Part shown: positions 34,541 to 43,977 of the stretch, in pieces
Numbering within the stretch: the first letter of the stretch is position 1
Layout: each line of letters opens with the position of its first letter
Origin: Rhodoferax sp. OV413
GTDB lineage: Bacteria; Pseudomonadota; Gammaproteobacteria; Burkholderiales; Burkholderiaceae_C
Assembly: GCF_900104385.1 (NCBI RefSeq)
Contig: NZ_FNJA01000008.1
Coordinates: forward strand, 248,001 to 312,000
DNA: 64,000 nt
Direction of reading: 5' to 3'
Program-made: the position numbers and the translations under genes
The notes under the pieces: model-generated
Database searches by the model: none
What the model saw: the letters and a program-made list of their open reading frames with translations, nothing else
What the model was told of the DNA's origin: nothing

Positions 34541-36091
34541 ATGCAAATCCCTGCCACCACCCTGTCCTGGGATGCCAGCCTGGCCAGCAGCACCACCCTT
34601 CTGCGCAGCACTGAGCCGGAGCTGGACGATCCGGCCCTCGCCTCGGCGGTGCTCAGCCTCTCGCCTGCCATCACCACCACCCCGCTGACCTACGAGCCCC
34701 CAGCGCGCAGCGCGGTGCAGGAGGTGCAGGCCTGGCTGAGCCGCTCCGAAGACACGGTCAGCAAGCTGATGGCGCGCAACTTCTCGTCCAGCGGCAATAC
34801 CAGCCGGCTCACCGGCCTGGGCGGCGCACTGCTGGAGCGCTTTGCCAGCAGCGCCACCGACTTCAAGCAGTCGGTGGTCAACTTCGTGCCCAAGAACAAT
34901 GCCACAGCCGCCCTGACGGGCTTGTCGCAGGCCGCGCTGGCCAATGTGGGCAGCAACGCCTCGGCCGAGGTGTCGCTGAGCATACGCACCCGCTCGGGCA
35001 CGGTCGTCAGCCTGGTGCTGACCAACCAAAGCGCCGGCCTGGGCGTCGAGATCAACAGCAGCCGGCCCCTGAGCAGCGCCGAGCGCCAGGCGCTGACGCA
35101 GCTGGCCGGCGGCTTCGAGAAGGCCGTGCAAAGTATTACCGCCGACCCGCCGCGCATGGACATTGCCGACCTGGGCGCGTACGACAGCGCGGTGCTGTCC
35201 AGCATTGCCCTCAGCGCCAAGGTGGACCGCAAGGGCGAGAAGGTGCTGCTGGAGTTCCGCGCCGAAGACGGCCTGCGCAGCCTGAAGCTGCAAACCCCGA
35301 CCGACCAGATCGACCTGAAACTGGACCTGGGCAACCCCGCGATGTGGGGCCCGGCAGCACAGCGCGAACAGTCGATTGCGCGCTACCTGGGGCAGATCGA
35401 ACAGGCCGGCCAGCGCGGCCAGGCCAAAGCCGAATGGATCGCCTCGGTGCAGGACGCGTTCAGCGCGCTGCAGCATTCTTACGGCAGCAGCACGGGTTCT
35501 ACGTCAGCCGCCACCCCGTTGCTGACCGGTCTGGCCGACTTCGACCTGCACATCCAGACCAGCGCCCAGGCCTCCAACCCGCTGCGCCCGGACGAGCTGG
35601 ACCGCTTCGACTACCGCACCCGCCAGAGCACCCAGACCAGCGGCCCGGCCGACCAGCCCGACAGCATCCGCCAGCTGCAGACCTCGGCGCTGAAAGCCGG
35701 CTTCCACAGCGCGCTGACCTCGGCCGGCCCGCCACAGCTGACCAGCGAAAAAAATTCGCAAAACTACCTGTACACCCAGGTGGACGACCAGGCGCACAGC
35801 GAGGTCGCGCTGCGCTTCGAGCGCGACGCCACCACCGAGGCCAACGGGCAGAAGTCGGCGCACCAGTCCACCCACGTGCAGAAGTACGAGTTCGCGGTCC
35901 AGGTGGAAGAGCGGACCACGCCCAAGGACTTTTATGTCCAGCAGAACCTGATCGAACACCTGATGGACTTCCAGCAGCAGCCTAGCTTAGACATCGCCGA
36001 CCGGGCCGAGAAAGACCGGCTGCGCAGCAGCGGCACCCAGGCCATCCTGCTCGAAACCGACCCGGCCCGCCTGGCCGAGCAGCTGCGCTAA
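34541..36091 (+). CDS. conserved hypothetical protein
   Basis: A 516-aa protein of unknown function. It has no membrane segment or signal peptide; it is rich in Ser, Ala, Thr and Gln, with a middle domain (SIRTRSGTVVSLVLTNQSAGLGVEINS) and a long, hydrophilic C-terminal half with KYEFAVQVEERTTPKDFYVQ. The style recalls secreted or surface-assembly accessory proteins, but no motif supports that. The stop overlaps that of the convergent AraC gene by 3 bases. It is an independent unit 69 bp after the aldolase gene. Confidence 0.65.
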   Translation: MQIPATTLSWDASLASSTTLLRSTEPELDDPALASAVLSLSPAITTTPLTYEPPARSAVQEVQAWLSRSEDTVSKLMARNFSSSGNTSRLTGLGGALLERFASSATDFKQSVVNFVPKNNATAALTGLSQAALANVGSNASAEVSLSIRTRSGTVVSLVLTNQSAGLGVEINSSRPLSSAERQALTQLAGGFEKAVQSITADPPRMDIADLGAYDSAVLSSIALSAKVDRKGEKVLLEFRAEDGLRSLKLQTPTDQIDLKLDLGNPAMWGPAAQREQSIARYLGQIEQAGQRGQAKAEWIASVQDAFSALQHSYGSSTGSTSAATPLLTGLADFDLHIQTSAQASNPLRPDELDRFDYRTRQSTQTSGPADQPDSIRQLQTSALKAGFHSALTSAGPPQLTSEKNSQNYLYTQVDDQAHSEVALRFERDATTEANGQKSAHQSTHVQKYEFAVQVEERTTPKDFYVQQNLIEHLMDFQQQPSLDIADRAEKDRLRSSGTQAILLETDPARLAEQLR

Positions 36092-36915
36092 GCAGCCGCC
36101 AGCGCCCGCTGGTAAGCCTGCGGTGTCACCGCATGCCGGCTTTTGAAATGCCGCTGGAAGTGGCTCTGGTCGGCAAAGCCCAGCTGCAGCGCCACGTCGG
36201 CCAGCCCTTGTCCCTGCTTGAGCAGTTGCTTGCCGCGGTTGATGCGCTGGTCCAGCTGGAACGCATGCGGCGTCTGGCCATAGGCCTGCTTGAAGCTGCG
36301 GATCAGGTGGAAGGGGCTGAGCCGGGCCTCGTGGGCGATGGCCTCCAGCGTCAGCTTGTCGGCCAGCTGGTCAAGGATCAGCGCCCGGGCGCGTTGCAGC
36401 GCAGCGCCCGGTGGGCCGCCGTCCAGCCGGGGTGCAGGCGCATCAAAGCAGTCCATCAGAAAACACACCAGTTGCTCTTCGGCGGCCAGCCCATCGGCGT
36501 CCTGCGCCAGGGTCTGGAACAGCCGGTCAAACCGCCGGTACAGCAGGGGCTGGGCGCTGCTATGGGTGGCAAACGCGGCGTAGTCGCGGCCGGCCAGCGG
36601 CAGGCTGTCGGCCTGCAGGCGCGCCAGCCACGGCGTGTCAATGAACAGCATGCGGTACGACCAGCTCTGGCCCACGGTCGCGTTGCAGGAATGGGTATCG
36701 CCGGGGTTGACCATCACCAGCATGCCCGGGTACAGCGCATCCTGCCGATGCCGGTTGCGGTAGACCGCGCTGCCCGCATCGACCACGCCAACCGAAAACT
36801 CGTCGTGGGTATGCGGCTGGTAGCAGGCCGCAGCATGGCCGGCCTGGCGCATCTCCACATGCGGCAAGCGCCTGCTGCGCTGGAAGGATTGCGAAGCCGC
36901 GGGGGCCAGGGTCAT
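36088..36915 (-). CDS. AraC-family transcriptional regulator
   Basis: A 275-aa regulator: N-terminal cupin sensor (HTHDEFSVGVVDAG, NPGDTHSCN) over about 20-110, and two C-terminal helix-turn-helix motifs (about 175-270) with LTLEAIAHEARLSPFHLIRSFKQAYG and DVALQLGFADQSHFQRHFK. It lies 24 bp (12 bp from an alternative GTG start at 36927) downstream of a LysE-type exporter gene in the same direction; AraC-LysE pairs commonly control amino-acid efflux. Its stop overlaps that of the convergent 516-aa gene. Confidence 0.87.
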   Translation of the reverse strand: MTLAPAASQSFQRSRRLPHVEMRQAGHAAACYQPHTHDEFSVGVVDAGSAVYRNRHRQDALYPGMLVMVNPGDTHSCNATVGQSWSYRMLFIDTPWLARLQADSLPLAGRDYAAFATHSSAQPLLYRRFDRLFQTLAQDADGLAAEEQLVCFLMDCFDAPAPRLDGGPPGAALQRARALILDQLADKLTLEAIAHEARLSPFHLIRSFKQAYGQTPHAFQLDQRINRGKQLLKQGQGLADVALQLGFADQSHFQRHFKSRHAVTPQAYQRALAAA

Positions 36916-36939
36916 GGGGTCAAGCACCTTTTTGTCTGC

Positions 36940-37548
36940 TCAGGGCAGCAGCATACTGGCAACCGACAGCGCCAGGGCCAAAGCCATGCAGCGGTTGAAC
37001 AGAAGCTGGTAAGGCGGATGGGCCAGCCAGCGGCGGATCCAGCGGCCCAAAGCGGCCCAGGCGGCGACCGCGCCGAAGCATACGCCGCCAGAGATGCCGC
37101 AAAACAGCAGCAGGCTGGCCGAAGCCTGCGGCCCGCCAGCGACAAACAGGCTGACACCCGAGAGCGCGACCAGCCAGGCCTTGGGGTTCAGGGTTTGCGC
37201 CCCTATGCCCAGCACCAGGCCGCGGAGCCAATCTGGCGCCGCACCCACTGGACTCGCCTGCTGCACCGGTGGGGCCGTGGCGATCCGGGCCGACAGGTAC
37301 AGCAAATAAGCCGCGCCCGCGTACTGCACCCACTGGCTGGCCCAGGGATAGGCCAGCAGCACGCCATGGAAGCCGCTGCCCATCAGCCAGACGATGGCCG
37401 CATAGCTGAGGCTGGCGCCCGCCACATGCGGCAAGGCGCGGTAAAAGCCCGCACTGGCCCCGAGGCTGGCGGCCACCAGGTTGACCGGGCCGGGCGAAAT
37501 GGCGCCGGCCAGGGCGAATAAAAACATGGGCAAAACGAGAGAAGGCAT
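36940..37548 (-). CDS. LysE/RhtB-family exporter
   Basis: A 202-aa inner-membrane protein with six hydrophobic segments, of the LysE/RhtB amino-acid or small-metabolite efflux family. The N-terminal GAISPGPVNLVAASLG motif and the middle LGIGAQTLNPKAWL (the family's NPK motif) are diagnostic. AGGAG is 6 bases before the ATG at 37548; the frame upstream to 37644 is not used. First gene of a pair with the AraC regulator. Confidence 0.87.
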   Translation of the reverse strand: MPSLVLPMFLFALAGAISPGPVNLVAASLGASAGFYRALPHVAGASLSYAAIVWLMGSGFHGVLLAYPWASQWVQYAGAAYLLYLSARIATAPPVQQASPVGAAPDWLRGLVLGIGAQTLNPKAWLVALSGVSLFVAGGPQASASLLLFCGISGGVCFGAVAAWAALGRWIRRWLAHPPYQLLFNRCMALALALSVASMLLP

Positions 37549-37640
37549 GCAGCTCCTGCGCGACTTGGGGTTAAGTCGGCGCAGTGTCGAATGCCTGGGC
37601 GCTGGCGTATTGAACGAAATTGCTGTGCTGCCCCGTTTAC

Positions 37641-37694
37641 ACATAAAAACAGCCCCTAGCGCAGAAAAATACTGCGCAAGCAGCTATTTATTTA
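37641..37694 (-). repeat. dispersed intergenic repeat, copy 10 (opposite orientation)
   Basis: Read on the minus strand: AATAGCTGCTTGCGCA, a short spacer, CTGCGCTAGGGGCTGTTTTTATG. The only copy in the window found in this orientation. It lies between the LysE gene and the 3' end of the REC-GGDEF-EAL-REC gene. Confidence 0.7.
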
Positions 37695-37715
37695 GGAGCA
37701 ATACCCCAAACCACC

Positions 37716-40388
37716 TCAGTGCCAGACCCGCTGCGCAGCCACGGCATCGGTGGGCCGGTAGCGGCGGAAGGCCTCGCGGATGTTCTGCCGCAGCTGACCG
37801 TCGTCCCAGGGCTTGGTGAGAAAGCGGTAGATCTCCGCGCGGTTGACAACATCCAGCACCGACTGCAGCTCGGTATAGCCGCTGAGCACAATGCGCATGG
37901 TGTCCGGGTACAGCTGGGCAACGATGGTGAGGAAGTCCACGCCCGTGGTCTTGGACAGGCGCTGGTCGCACAGCACCACCTGCACCGAATGGGCGGCCAA
38001 CAGCTCCAGCGCTTCCAGGCTGCCCTGTGCGGTGAGGATGCGGTAGCCCTCGCGGCGCAGCGCGCGGTTCAGGGCGGACAGGGTGGACTCCTCGTTGTCC
38101 ACAATCAACAGGGTGGGCTGGTCGGCGTTCTGCTCCATCGCCATCTCCAGGTGCTTGTCGCCGCGCAGCATGGCCGCGAAATCATCCGCCAGCACAGGGC
38201 GGCTGAAGTAGTAGCCCTGCATCTGGTCGCATTGGCGATTCCGCAGAAACTTCAGCTGCGACTCGGTTTCCACGCCCTCGGCGATCACGTTCATGCGCAG
38301 GCTATGGGCCATGCCGATGATGGCAGTGTTGATGGCCGCATCGCCGGGGTTGCGGGTCACGTCGGTCACGAAGGCGCGGTCGATCTTGACGGTATTGAAG
38401 GGGAAGCGCTTCAGGTAGGCCAGCGACGAATAGCCGGTGCCGAAGTCGTCCAGCGACAGCGACAGGCCCAGGCCGCGAAACGAGCGCAGGGTTTTCTCCG
38501 CCCCTTCCGGGTCTTGCATGACCAGGGACTCGGTGAGCTCCAGCTCCAGCCAGGTCGGATCCAGGGCATATTCGCTCAAAGCCTCGCGCACGACCTCCAG
38601 GATATTGCTCTCGCGGAACTGCAGCGCCGACAGGTTCAGCGCAATCGGCACCACCGGCAGAAAGTCGCGCAGCCAGGCCGCCTGCTGCGCACACACGGTA
38701 CGGATCACCCAGGCGCCGATGGGGCCGATCAGCCCGGTTTCTTCGGCCAAGGGGATGAATTCGGCCGGCGACACCATGCCGCGCTCGGGATGCTGCCAAC
38801 GGATCAAGGCTTCGGCGCCGATGATCTGGCCGGTGCCCAGATCGACCTTGGGCTGGTAGTGCAGCACAAACTGCTGCTTCTCCACCGCGGCCTTCAGCAG
38901 GTTCTCCATGGCGAACTTCTCGGCCATGCGGGCGTTGAGCTGCGGCGAGTAAAACAGGTAGCGCGTCTTGCTCGACCGGGTCTGCTTGAGCGCCACCTCG
39001 GCATTCTTGAACAAGGCCTCGGCCGTGTCCGCGTCCGCCGGGAACAGCGCGACGCCGAGCCGGGCCGACACATGCAGGGTCGCGCCGTCCAGTACCATCG
39101 GCGCCATCAGGGCGCTGGTGATTTTTTCACACAGGGTGCTTACGTCCTTGCTGTGGGCGTGTTCGCCCAACACCGCAAAATTGTCGGCGCCCAGGCGGGC
39201 CACGCTGCAGGTGGAGGTGACGGCTCCCTCCAGGCGTTTGGCCACCAGCCTGAGCACCTGGTCGCCCACATGGCGGCCAAAGGCGTCGTTCAGCTGTTTG
39301 AAACGGTCCAGGTTCAACGCCATCACGAAGGCACCGCTGTTCGCCCGCGCTGCGGTTTTGACCAATTGGTCCAGCCGGTCGAGGAACAGGCTGGTATTGG
39401 GCAGCGCCGTCAGCGGGTCGTAGTAGGACAGGAAGCGCGCGCGCTTTTCATATTCGATGGCTTGCAGGGCGAACGAAATGTCGCCGGACAACTCGTTCAG
39501 CAGTTTCAGCTCTTCCTCGTCAAAGAAGCCACGTTCACGCGCATACAGCACCATCACGCCAACCACTTTTTCCTCGACGACCAGGGGCAGCCCGACGATG
39601 GACAGATAACCCCGGCTCAGCGCGTCCTGGCTGCTGCGGTCCTCCCGCGCGGTGGTGCGCACATCGTTGCAAAACAGCAGCTTGCCACGGGCCAACACCT
39701 GCGCAGGAATGCCCAGCCCGGTGGCCGCCACACCGGCCTCCAGGCCCAGCGCGCTGGCCAGCTGGCCGGGCTCCGCGCCCTGGCTGGCGGCCAGCGTCAG
39801 CACCGTGCCCCCCTCTTCCGCCAGGCCGATCCAGGCCAGGCCAAAGCCGCCCAGCTTGACCACGATCAGGCAAGCCTCTGCCATCAGGGCCTGGGGCTCG
39901 CGGATTCTGACGATGGCCGAATTGGTGCCGCTCAGCACCGTGTGGATGCGGCTCAGCCGCGCTGTCTTGGCCTGCTCGATTTCCAGCTGTTTGACATAGC
40001 GCTCCAGCGTGGTGGCGCGTACCAGCGACAAATGGGTGCGCACCCGCGCCAGCACCAGCGCGGGCGACACCGGCTTGATGATGTAGTCCACGCCACCGCT
40101 GTCAAAACCCGCCGCCTCGGCGCCGGTTTCGCCGAGTGCCGATACAAAGATGACCGGCGTGCTTTCGGTCAGCGGGTCGGCCTTGAGCAGGCTGCAGACG
40201 GCATAGCCGTCCATGTCGGGCATCTGGATATCCAGCAGTATGAGTATCGGCCTGTGCTTGCGGGCTGCCGCCAGGCACTCGGCCCCGTTGCGGGCAAAGG
40301 CCAGGGGATAGACCGGACCCAGGATTTGCTTCAACGTCGCCAGGTTGCTGGGTTCATCGTCAACGATCAGTATGGGTGAGCTGCTCAT
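37716..40388 (-). CDS. REC-GAF-GGDEF-EAL-REC signalling protein
   Basis: An 890-aa cytosolic output protein: receiver (about 4-120, phospho-acceptor in LLDIQMPDMDG), GAF (about 150-305), GGDEF (about 320-480), EAL (about 490-740) and a second receiver (about 765-880, VLCDQRL). The GGDEF domain is inactive by sequence: GADNF in place of GGDEF, and NLDRFK in place of DLDRFK. The EAL domain is complete (AEALIRW, LELTESLV, LDDFGTGYSS, VKIDRAF, AEGVET, MQGYYFSRP). It is thus a phosphorylation-controlled phosphodiesterase, probably driven by the hybrid kinase whose gene overlaps it by 4 bp. Confidence 0.9.
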   Translation of the reverse strand: MSSSPILIVDDEPSNLATLKQILGPVYPLAFARNGAECLAAARKHRPILILLDIQMPDMDGYAVCSLLKADPLTESTPVIFVSALGETGAEAAGFDSGGVDYIIKPVSPALVLARVRTHLSLVRATTLERYVKQLEIEQAKTARLSRIHTVLSGTNSAIVRIREPQALMAEACLIVVKLGGFGLAWIGLAEEGGTVLTLAASQGAEPGQLASALGLEAGVAATGLGIPAQVLARGKLLFCNDVRTTAREDRSSQDALSRGYLSIVGLPLVVEEKVVGVMVLYARERGFFDEEELKLLNELSGDISFALQAIEYEKRARFLSYYDPLTALPNTSLFLDRLDQLVKTAARANSGAFVMALNLDRFKQLNDAFGRHVGDQVLRLVAKRLEGAVTSTCSVARLGADNFAVLGEHAHSKDVSTLCEKITSALMAPMVLDGATLHVSARLGVALFPADADTAEALFKNAEVALKQTRSSKTRYLFYSPQLNARMAEKFAMENLLKAAVEKQQFVLHYQPKVDLGTGQIIGAEALIRWQHPERGMVSPAEFIPLAEETGLIGPIGAWVIRTVCAQQAAWLRDFLPVVPIALNLSALQFRESNILEVVREALSEYALDPTWLELELTESLVMQDPEGAEKTLRSFRGLGLSLSLDDFGTGYSSLAYLKRFPFNTVKIDRAFVTDVTRNPGDAAINTAIIGMAHSLRMNVIAEGVETESQLKFLRNRQCDQMQGYYFSRPVLADDFAAMLRGDKHLEMAMEQNADQPTLLIVDNEESTLSALNRALRREGYRILTAQGSLEALELLAAHSVQVVLCDQRLSKTTGVDFLTIVAQLYPDTMRIVLSGYTELQSVLDVVNRAEIYRFLTKPWDDGQLRQNIREAFRRYRPTDAVAAQRVWH

Positions 40389-43300
40389 TTGTGTGCCTCC
40401 AGGCCAATATCAAACTTTTCGGCCAGGAGTCGAACCTCGGCCTCGGCTTTTCGAAAGTCGAAATCGGTGATGCATGCCTGCAGAGCCTGCAGGGCATCGG
40501 GCGGCAGCAGGGGCGCCAATACCTCCAACAGCTGGCTGGCCCCGTCCGGGTTGTCGGTGTCCAGCGCCCCCAGCAACGCGACCAGCAGCGGGCCCACGCG
40601 CTGGGCGTCAACCTGCAGCGCAGCGGCGGCCGCTGCCGCCGGTTTCTCGGCGGTGAACAAGGCAATGGAAGCCAGCGCGGTATCCAACGCCGCGCGCAAC
40701 TCCACCAATGCCGGGCCGGGATGGACCCCGTCTCCAGCGGCTTCCGCAGCGGCGGCGCAGCGGGCCACATCGGTCAGCGCCAGGTTGCCTGCGGCACCAT
40801 GCAGCTTGTGCACCAGTGCCCGGGCGGCCCGCGTATCTGCTGCGTACTGCGGGCTGAGCTGCGCCCCAAAGTCGGCGTAGTCCGCAGCAAAGCGGGTCAG
40901 GAACCGGCGGTACACCGCCAGGTCACGCCACACATGCAAGCCCTTGCCGACGGCGATGCCCGGCATGTCCAGCGCTGCAGAGGCCGCCGGTGGCAGTGGC
41001 AAAGGCAGGGGCAGGTTCACCTGGCCAGGCTCGGCCAGGCGCGGCTGGAAGTGCGTCAGGCGCTGGATGGTCAGCATCAACTCATCTACATCGAAGGGCT
41101 TGGCCACGAAGGCGTTCATGCCGGCCTGCAGGGCAGCGTCCTGCTGCGCCTTGAACGCACCTGCCGTCAGGGCCACGATGGGCAAGCCCGCAAACTGCGG
41201 CATGGTTCGCAGCTGGCGGGTGGCCTCGTAGCCGTCCATCAGCGGCATCTGCACGTCCATCAAGACGATGTCCGCGCCTTCAGGGTTGGCCTGCAGCCAG
41301 TCGAGCGCGGCCTGGCCATCGTTGGCCAAATGCACCACTGCCCCATCGGCCAGCAGTATGCGCATCGCCACCTCGCGGTTGATTTCGCTGTCGTCCACCA
41401 CCAGCACGCGCACGCCCTCCACCCGCTGGGTCATGCGCCCCAAGGGGCCGGCAGCAAGCCGGGCACTGCCATGGCCACGCCGGTGCAGGGCTTCAGACAC
41501 GGCGTTGTAGAGGGTGGAGCTGGTCACCGGCTTGCTGAGAACGCCGTCCACCGCCTCTATGCCCGGCTGTCTGAGCAAGTCATCGCGCGAGAACGCGGTC
41601 ACCATCAGCACGATGGGCGAGGTGGCGTCCTTGAAGGTATGGCGGATCTTGGCGGCCGCCGCCAGGCCATCCATGCCGGGCATCTTCCAGTCGAGCAAGA
41701 GCACGTCGTAGGCGTTCTTGTTGTCGAACTTGCCCTGGATCTTGCGGATGGCGGCTTCACCCGACTCCGCCTGGTTGGCCGTCCAGCCGATGGAGCGGGC
41801 GGTGAGCGACAGGTTTTCCCGCGCGGCATCGTTGTCGTCGGCGATCAGCACATCCAGCGAGGCCATTTCCGGCAGCGCGTAATCGGTCGACGCAGACCAT
41901 TCAAACGGAATGGTGAACCAGAATTCGCTGCCCCGGCCGGGTTGGCTGCTCACCCCAATCTCGCCGTTCATCTTGGCCACCAGGTGGCGGCAGATGGTCA
42001 GGCCCAGCCCGGTGCCGCCAAAGCGCCGCGTGGTGGACACATCGGCCTGGGCGAATGCGGCAAAGATGTTGGCTTGTTTGTCGAGCGGAATGCCGATCCC
42101 GGAATCGCTGACCGAAAACCGCAGCTTGACGGTCTTTTCATCGCGGGACAGCAGCTGTATGCCCACGGTGATACTGCCATGGTCGGTGAACTTGATCGCG
42201 TTGCCGGTCAAGTTGATCAACACCTGCTCCAGCCGGAGCGCATCGCCGAGCACCTGGCCGGCGATGTCGGGCAGCGGTGCTATCACCAGCTCTAAATCCT
42301 TGTCGCCGACATTCGCCGCCATGATGCCGGCCAGGTTGTCGAGCACATCGGCCAGGCGGAATGGCGCATGTTCGATCTCCAGCCGCCCCGCCTCGATTTT
42401 CGAGAAATCCAGAATGTCGTTGATGATGGATTGCAGCGAACGCCCGGCTCCGCGGATCTTCTTCACCAGGTCCGACGCGTCGGCACTCAGCTGGCTGCGG
42501 TCCAGCAAATAGGCCAGCCCGAGAATCGCGTTCATGGGGGTGCGGATCTCGTGGCTCATATTGGCCAGGAAATCGGCTTTGGCCCGGTTAGCAGTTTCTG
42601 CTTCTTCGGTGCGCGTCACCAGCGTCTGGTTGGCGATCTGCAGCTCGGTGGTACGGCCGGCGACACGCTGCTCCAGCTCGGCATTGAGTGTGCGCACCGC
42701 GGTTTCGGCCCCGCTGCGTTCGGCGATCTCATGCTCCAGGGTCTGCAGCATGCCGTTGAATGAATCGGCCAGTTGGCCGACCTCGTCTTCTGTCGTTTTG
42801 TCGGCACGCAGCTGGTAGTTGCGCTGCTCCATGACACGCTGCGCCACGGTGCTGACCGCCTGGATAGGGCCGGATACCCAGCGCTGCAGCCACGCAGAAA
42901 TCAGCAAACCCAGCGCCAGGCTGCCCAGCAAGACCGAGCCCAGAATGAACAGGTAGTCCCGCAACCAGGTCGCCAGCTCGTAGCGCTCCTTGAGATAGAT
43001 GGTGCCTACCGTGGTGCGCTGGATGCGGATGTGTTTGAAGGCCACCAGCCCACCGTTTTCGAAGCGAAAGCCCTCGGGCTCCGGCCCTGCGGGAATCGCG
43101 GCTTCGCGGCCAGAGTTGTCTACATACTGGGCAAACAAAGTGCCGGTCGCGGTGTAGATGGCGGCCGCAACGATATCCGGATTGGCCCGCAACTGGGCCA
43201 GGTTCTCGTGCGCGACCTTGGGGTCGTCGAACTCCAGCGCTGCCGCACTGCCCTGGCCCAGGATGCCGGCCAGGGTCGTCAACTCCGCCGCCGTCTTGGT

Positions 43301-43426
43301 GCGGTTTTCCATCAGGTCATGGTAGAAAAGTGCGGCCCCCGCGGCCATGAGCGTAAAGAAGTTGGCCACCAGCACCATCAATAGCAGCTTGTGGCGCACC
43401 GACCTGAGCCGTAGCCTGAACATCAT
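40385..43426 (-). CDS. CHASE8-type hybrid histidine kinase with two receivers and Hpt
   Basis: A 1013-aa inner-membrane phosphorelay kinase. Membrane helices at about 12-35 and 150-175 bracket a CHASE8-like periplasmic domain; then HAMP, coiled coil, HisKA (NMSHEIRTPMNAILG), HATPase_c (GNAIKFTDHG, GGTGLGLTIC), two receivers (DWKMPGMDG and DVQMPLMDG, phospho-acceptor aspartates within) and a C-terminal Hpt domain (LVHKLHGAAGNL). The CHASE8 sensor is the type that YfiR binds in YfiN, and a YfiR gene overlaps this one by 4 bp upstream. Its likely output is the downstream REC-GGDEF-EAL-REC protein, which overlaps its 3' end by 4 bp. Confidence 0.88.
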   Translation of the reverse strand: MMFRLRLRSVRHKLLLMVLVANFFTLMAAGAALFYHDLMENRTKTAAELTTLAGILGQGSAAALEFDDPKVAHENLAQLRANPDIVAAAIYTATGTLFAQYVDNSGREAAIPAGPEPEGFRFENGGLVAFKHIRIQRTTVGTIYLKERYELATWLRDYLFILGSVLLGSLALGLLISAWLQRWVSGPIQAVSTVAQRVMEQRNYQLRADKTTEDEVGQLADSFNGMLQTLEHEIAERSGAETAVRTLNAELEQRVAGRTTELQIANQTLVTRTEEAETANRAKADFLANMSHEIRTPMNAILGLAYLLDRSQLSADASDLVKKIRGAGRSLQSIINDILDFSKIEAGRLEIEHAPFRLADVLDNLAGIMAANVGDKDLELVIAPLPDIAGQVLGDALRLEQVLINLTGNAIKFTDHGSITVGIQLLSRDEKTVKLRFSVSDSGIGIPLDKQANIFAAFAQADVSTTRRFGGTGLGLTICRHLVAKMNGEIGVSSQPGRGSEFWFTIPFEWSASTDYALPEMASLDVLIADDNDAARENLSLTARSIGWTANQAESGEAAIRKIQGKFDNKNAYDVLLLDWKMPGMDGLAAAAKIRHTFKDATSPIVLMVTAFSRDDLLRQPGIEAVDGVLSKPVTSSTLYNAVSEALHRRGHGSARLAAGPLGRMTQRVEGVRVLVVDDSEINREVAMRILLADGAVVHLANDGQAALDWLQANPEGADIVLMDVQMPLMDGYEATRQLRTMPQFAGLPIVALTAGAFKAQQDAALQAGMNAFVAKPFDVDELMLTIQRLTHFQPRLAEPGQVNLPLPLPLPPAASAALDMPGIAVGKGLHVWRDLAVYRRFLTRFAADYADFGAQLSPQYAADTRAARALVHKLHGAAGNLALTDVARCAAAAEAAGDGVHPGPALVELRAALDTALASIALFTAEKPAAAAAAALQVDAQRVGPLLVALLGALDTDNPDGASQLLEVLAPLLPPDALQALQACITDFDFRKAEAEVRLLAEKFDIGLEAHK

Positions 43427-43977
43427 GGCCTCCGCGGCTCTATCTTCTGCGCCACGCCGAGCAGGCGCGCGCTGATCTTCAAGCCGCTGCGCTCAGCGTT
43501 CTGGACCGACACCTCAAAACGGATACGGTCGCCTACCGGCAGGAAGTTGATGACGCTGCCCGCATCGAGTGCACCCGCCGACTCCGTGACCACCAGCATG
43601 GACTGCGACTGGATGCTGTCCAGCAAAGATTTGAGGCGCCCGTTTTCCTGGCGGCCAATGAACAGGATCTGCACCCCTGTCAAGGCTTCGCCGGGTTTCA
43701 GGCGCTTCACCTCCAGCGCCCGGTTCTGCATGGGCTGGGTACTCTTGAGATTGCCCAGCTCGGCGGCTATGGCTTCCGCCCCCAGGATGCCGATGGTCAG
43801 CGGCGTATCGGCTTGTACGAAGACGGTGGCCGGCCATTCGACATACGCGGCAAACTTGTACAGATAGGCCGCCTTGACCTGGTTTTCGATTTCATTGGCA
43901 CTGCCCGCCGCGGCCCAAACGCCCGCCGCAAAAAAAGGGACCGCCAGCAGGAGCGCCATCCGTCGGGTACGGGCCAT
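43423..43977 (-). CDS. YfiR-family periplasmic protein (DUF4154)
   Basis: A 184-aa exported protein with a signal peptide of about 24 residues, matching the YfiR family (VKAAYLYKFAAYVEWP, ILFIGRQE, NFLPVGDRIRFEVS). In Pseudomonas, YfiR inhibits the diguanylate cyclase YfiN through its CHASE8 domain. Here the neighbour is a CHASE8-type hybrid kinase. Its ATG shares one base with the stop of the TonB receptor (TGATG), and its stop overlaps the kinase start. Confidence 0.88.
   Translation of the reverse strand: MARTRRMALLLAVPFFAAGVWAAAGSANEIENQVKAAYLYKFAAYVEWPATVFVQADTPLTIGILGAEAIAAELGNLKSTQPMQNRALEVKRLKPGEALTGVQILFIGRQENGRLKSLLDSIQSQSMLVVTESAGALDAGSVINFLPVGDRIRFEVSVQNAERSGLKISARLLGVAQKIEPRRP

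Noticed and set aside
32738-35476. 912-codon open frame on the minus strand
   Set aside because: It overlaps the PfkB, aldolase and 516-aa genes in antisense, and its Gly/Gln/Ala-rich sequence shows no family.
37719-40379. 886-codon open frame on the plus strand
   Set aside because: It is the exact antisense shadow of the REC-GAF-GGDEF-EAL-REC gene, which has clear domains.
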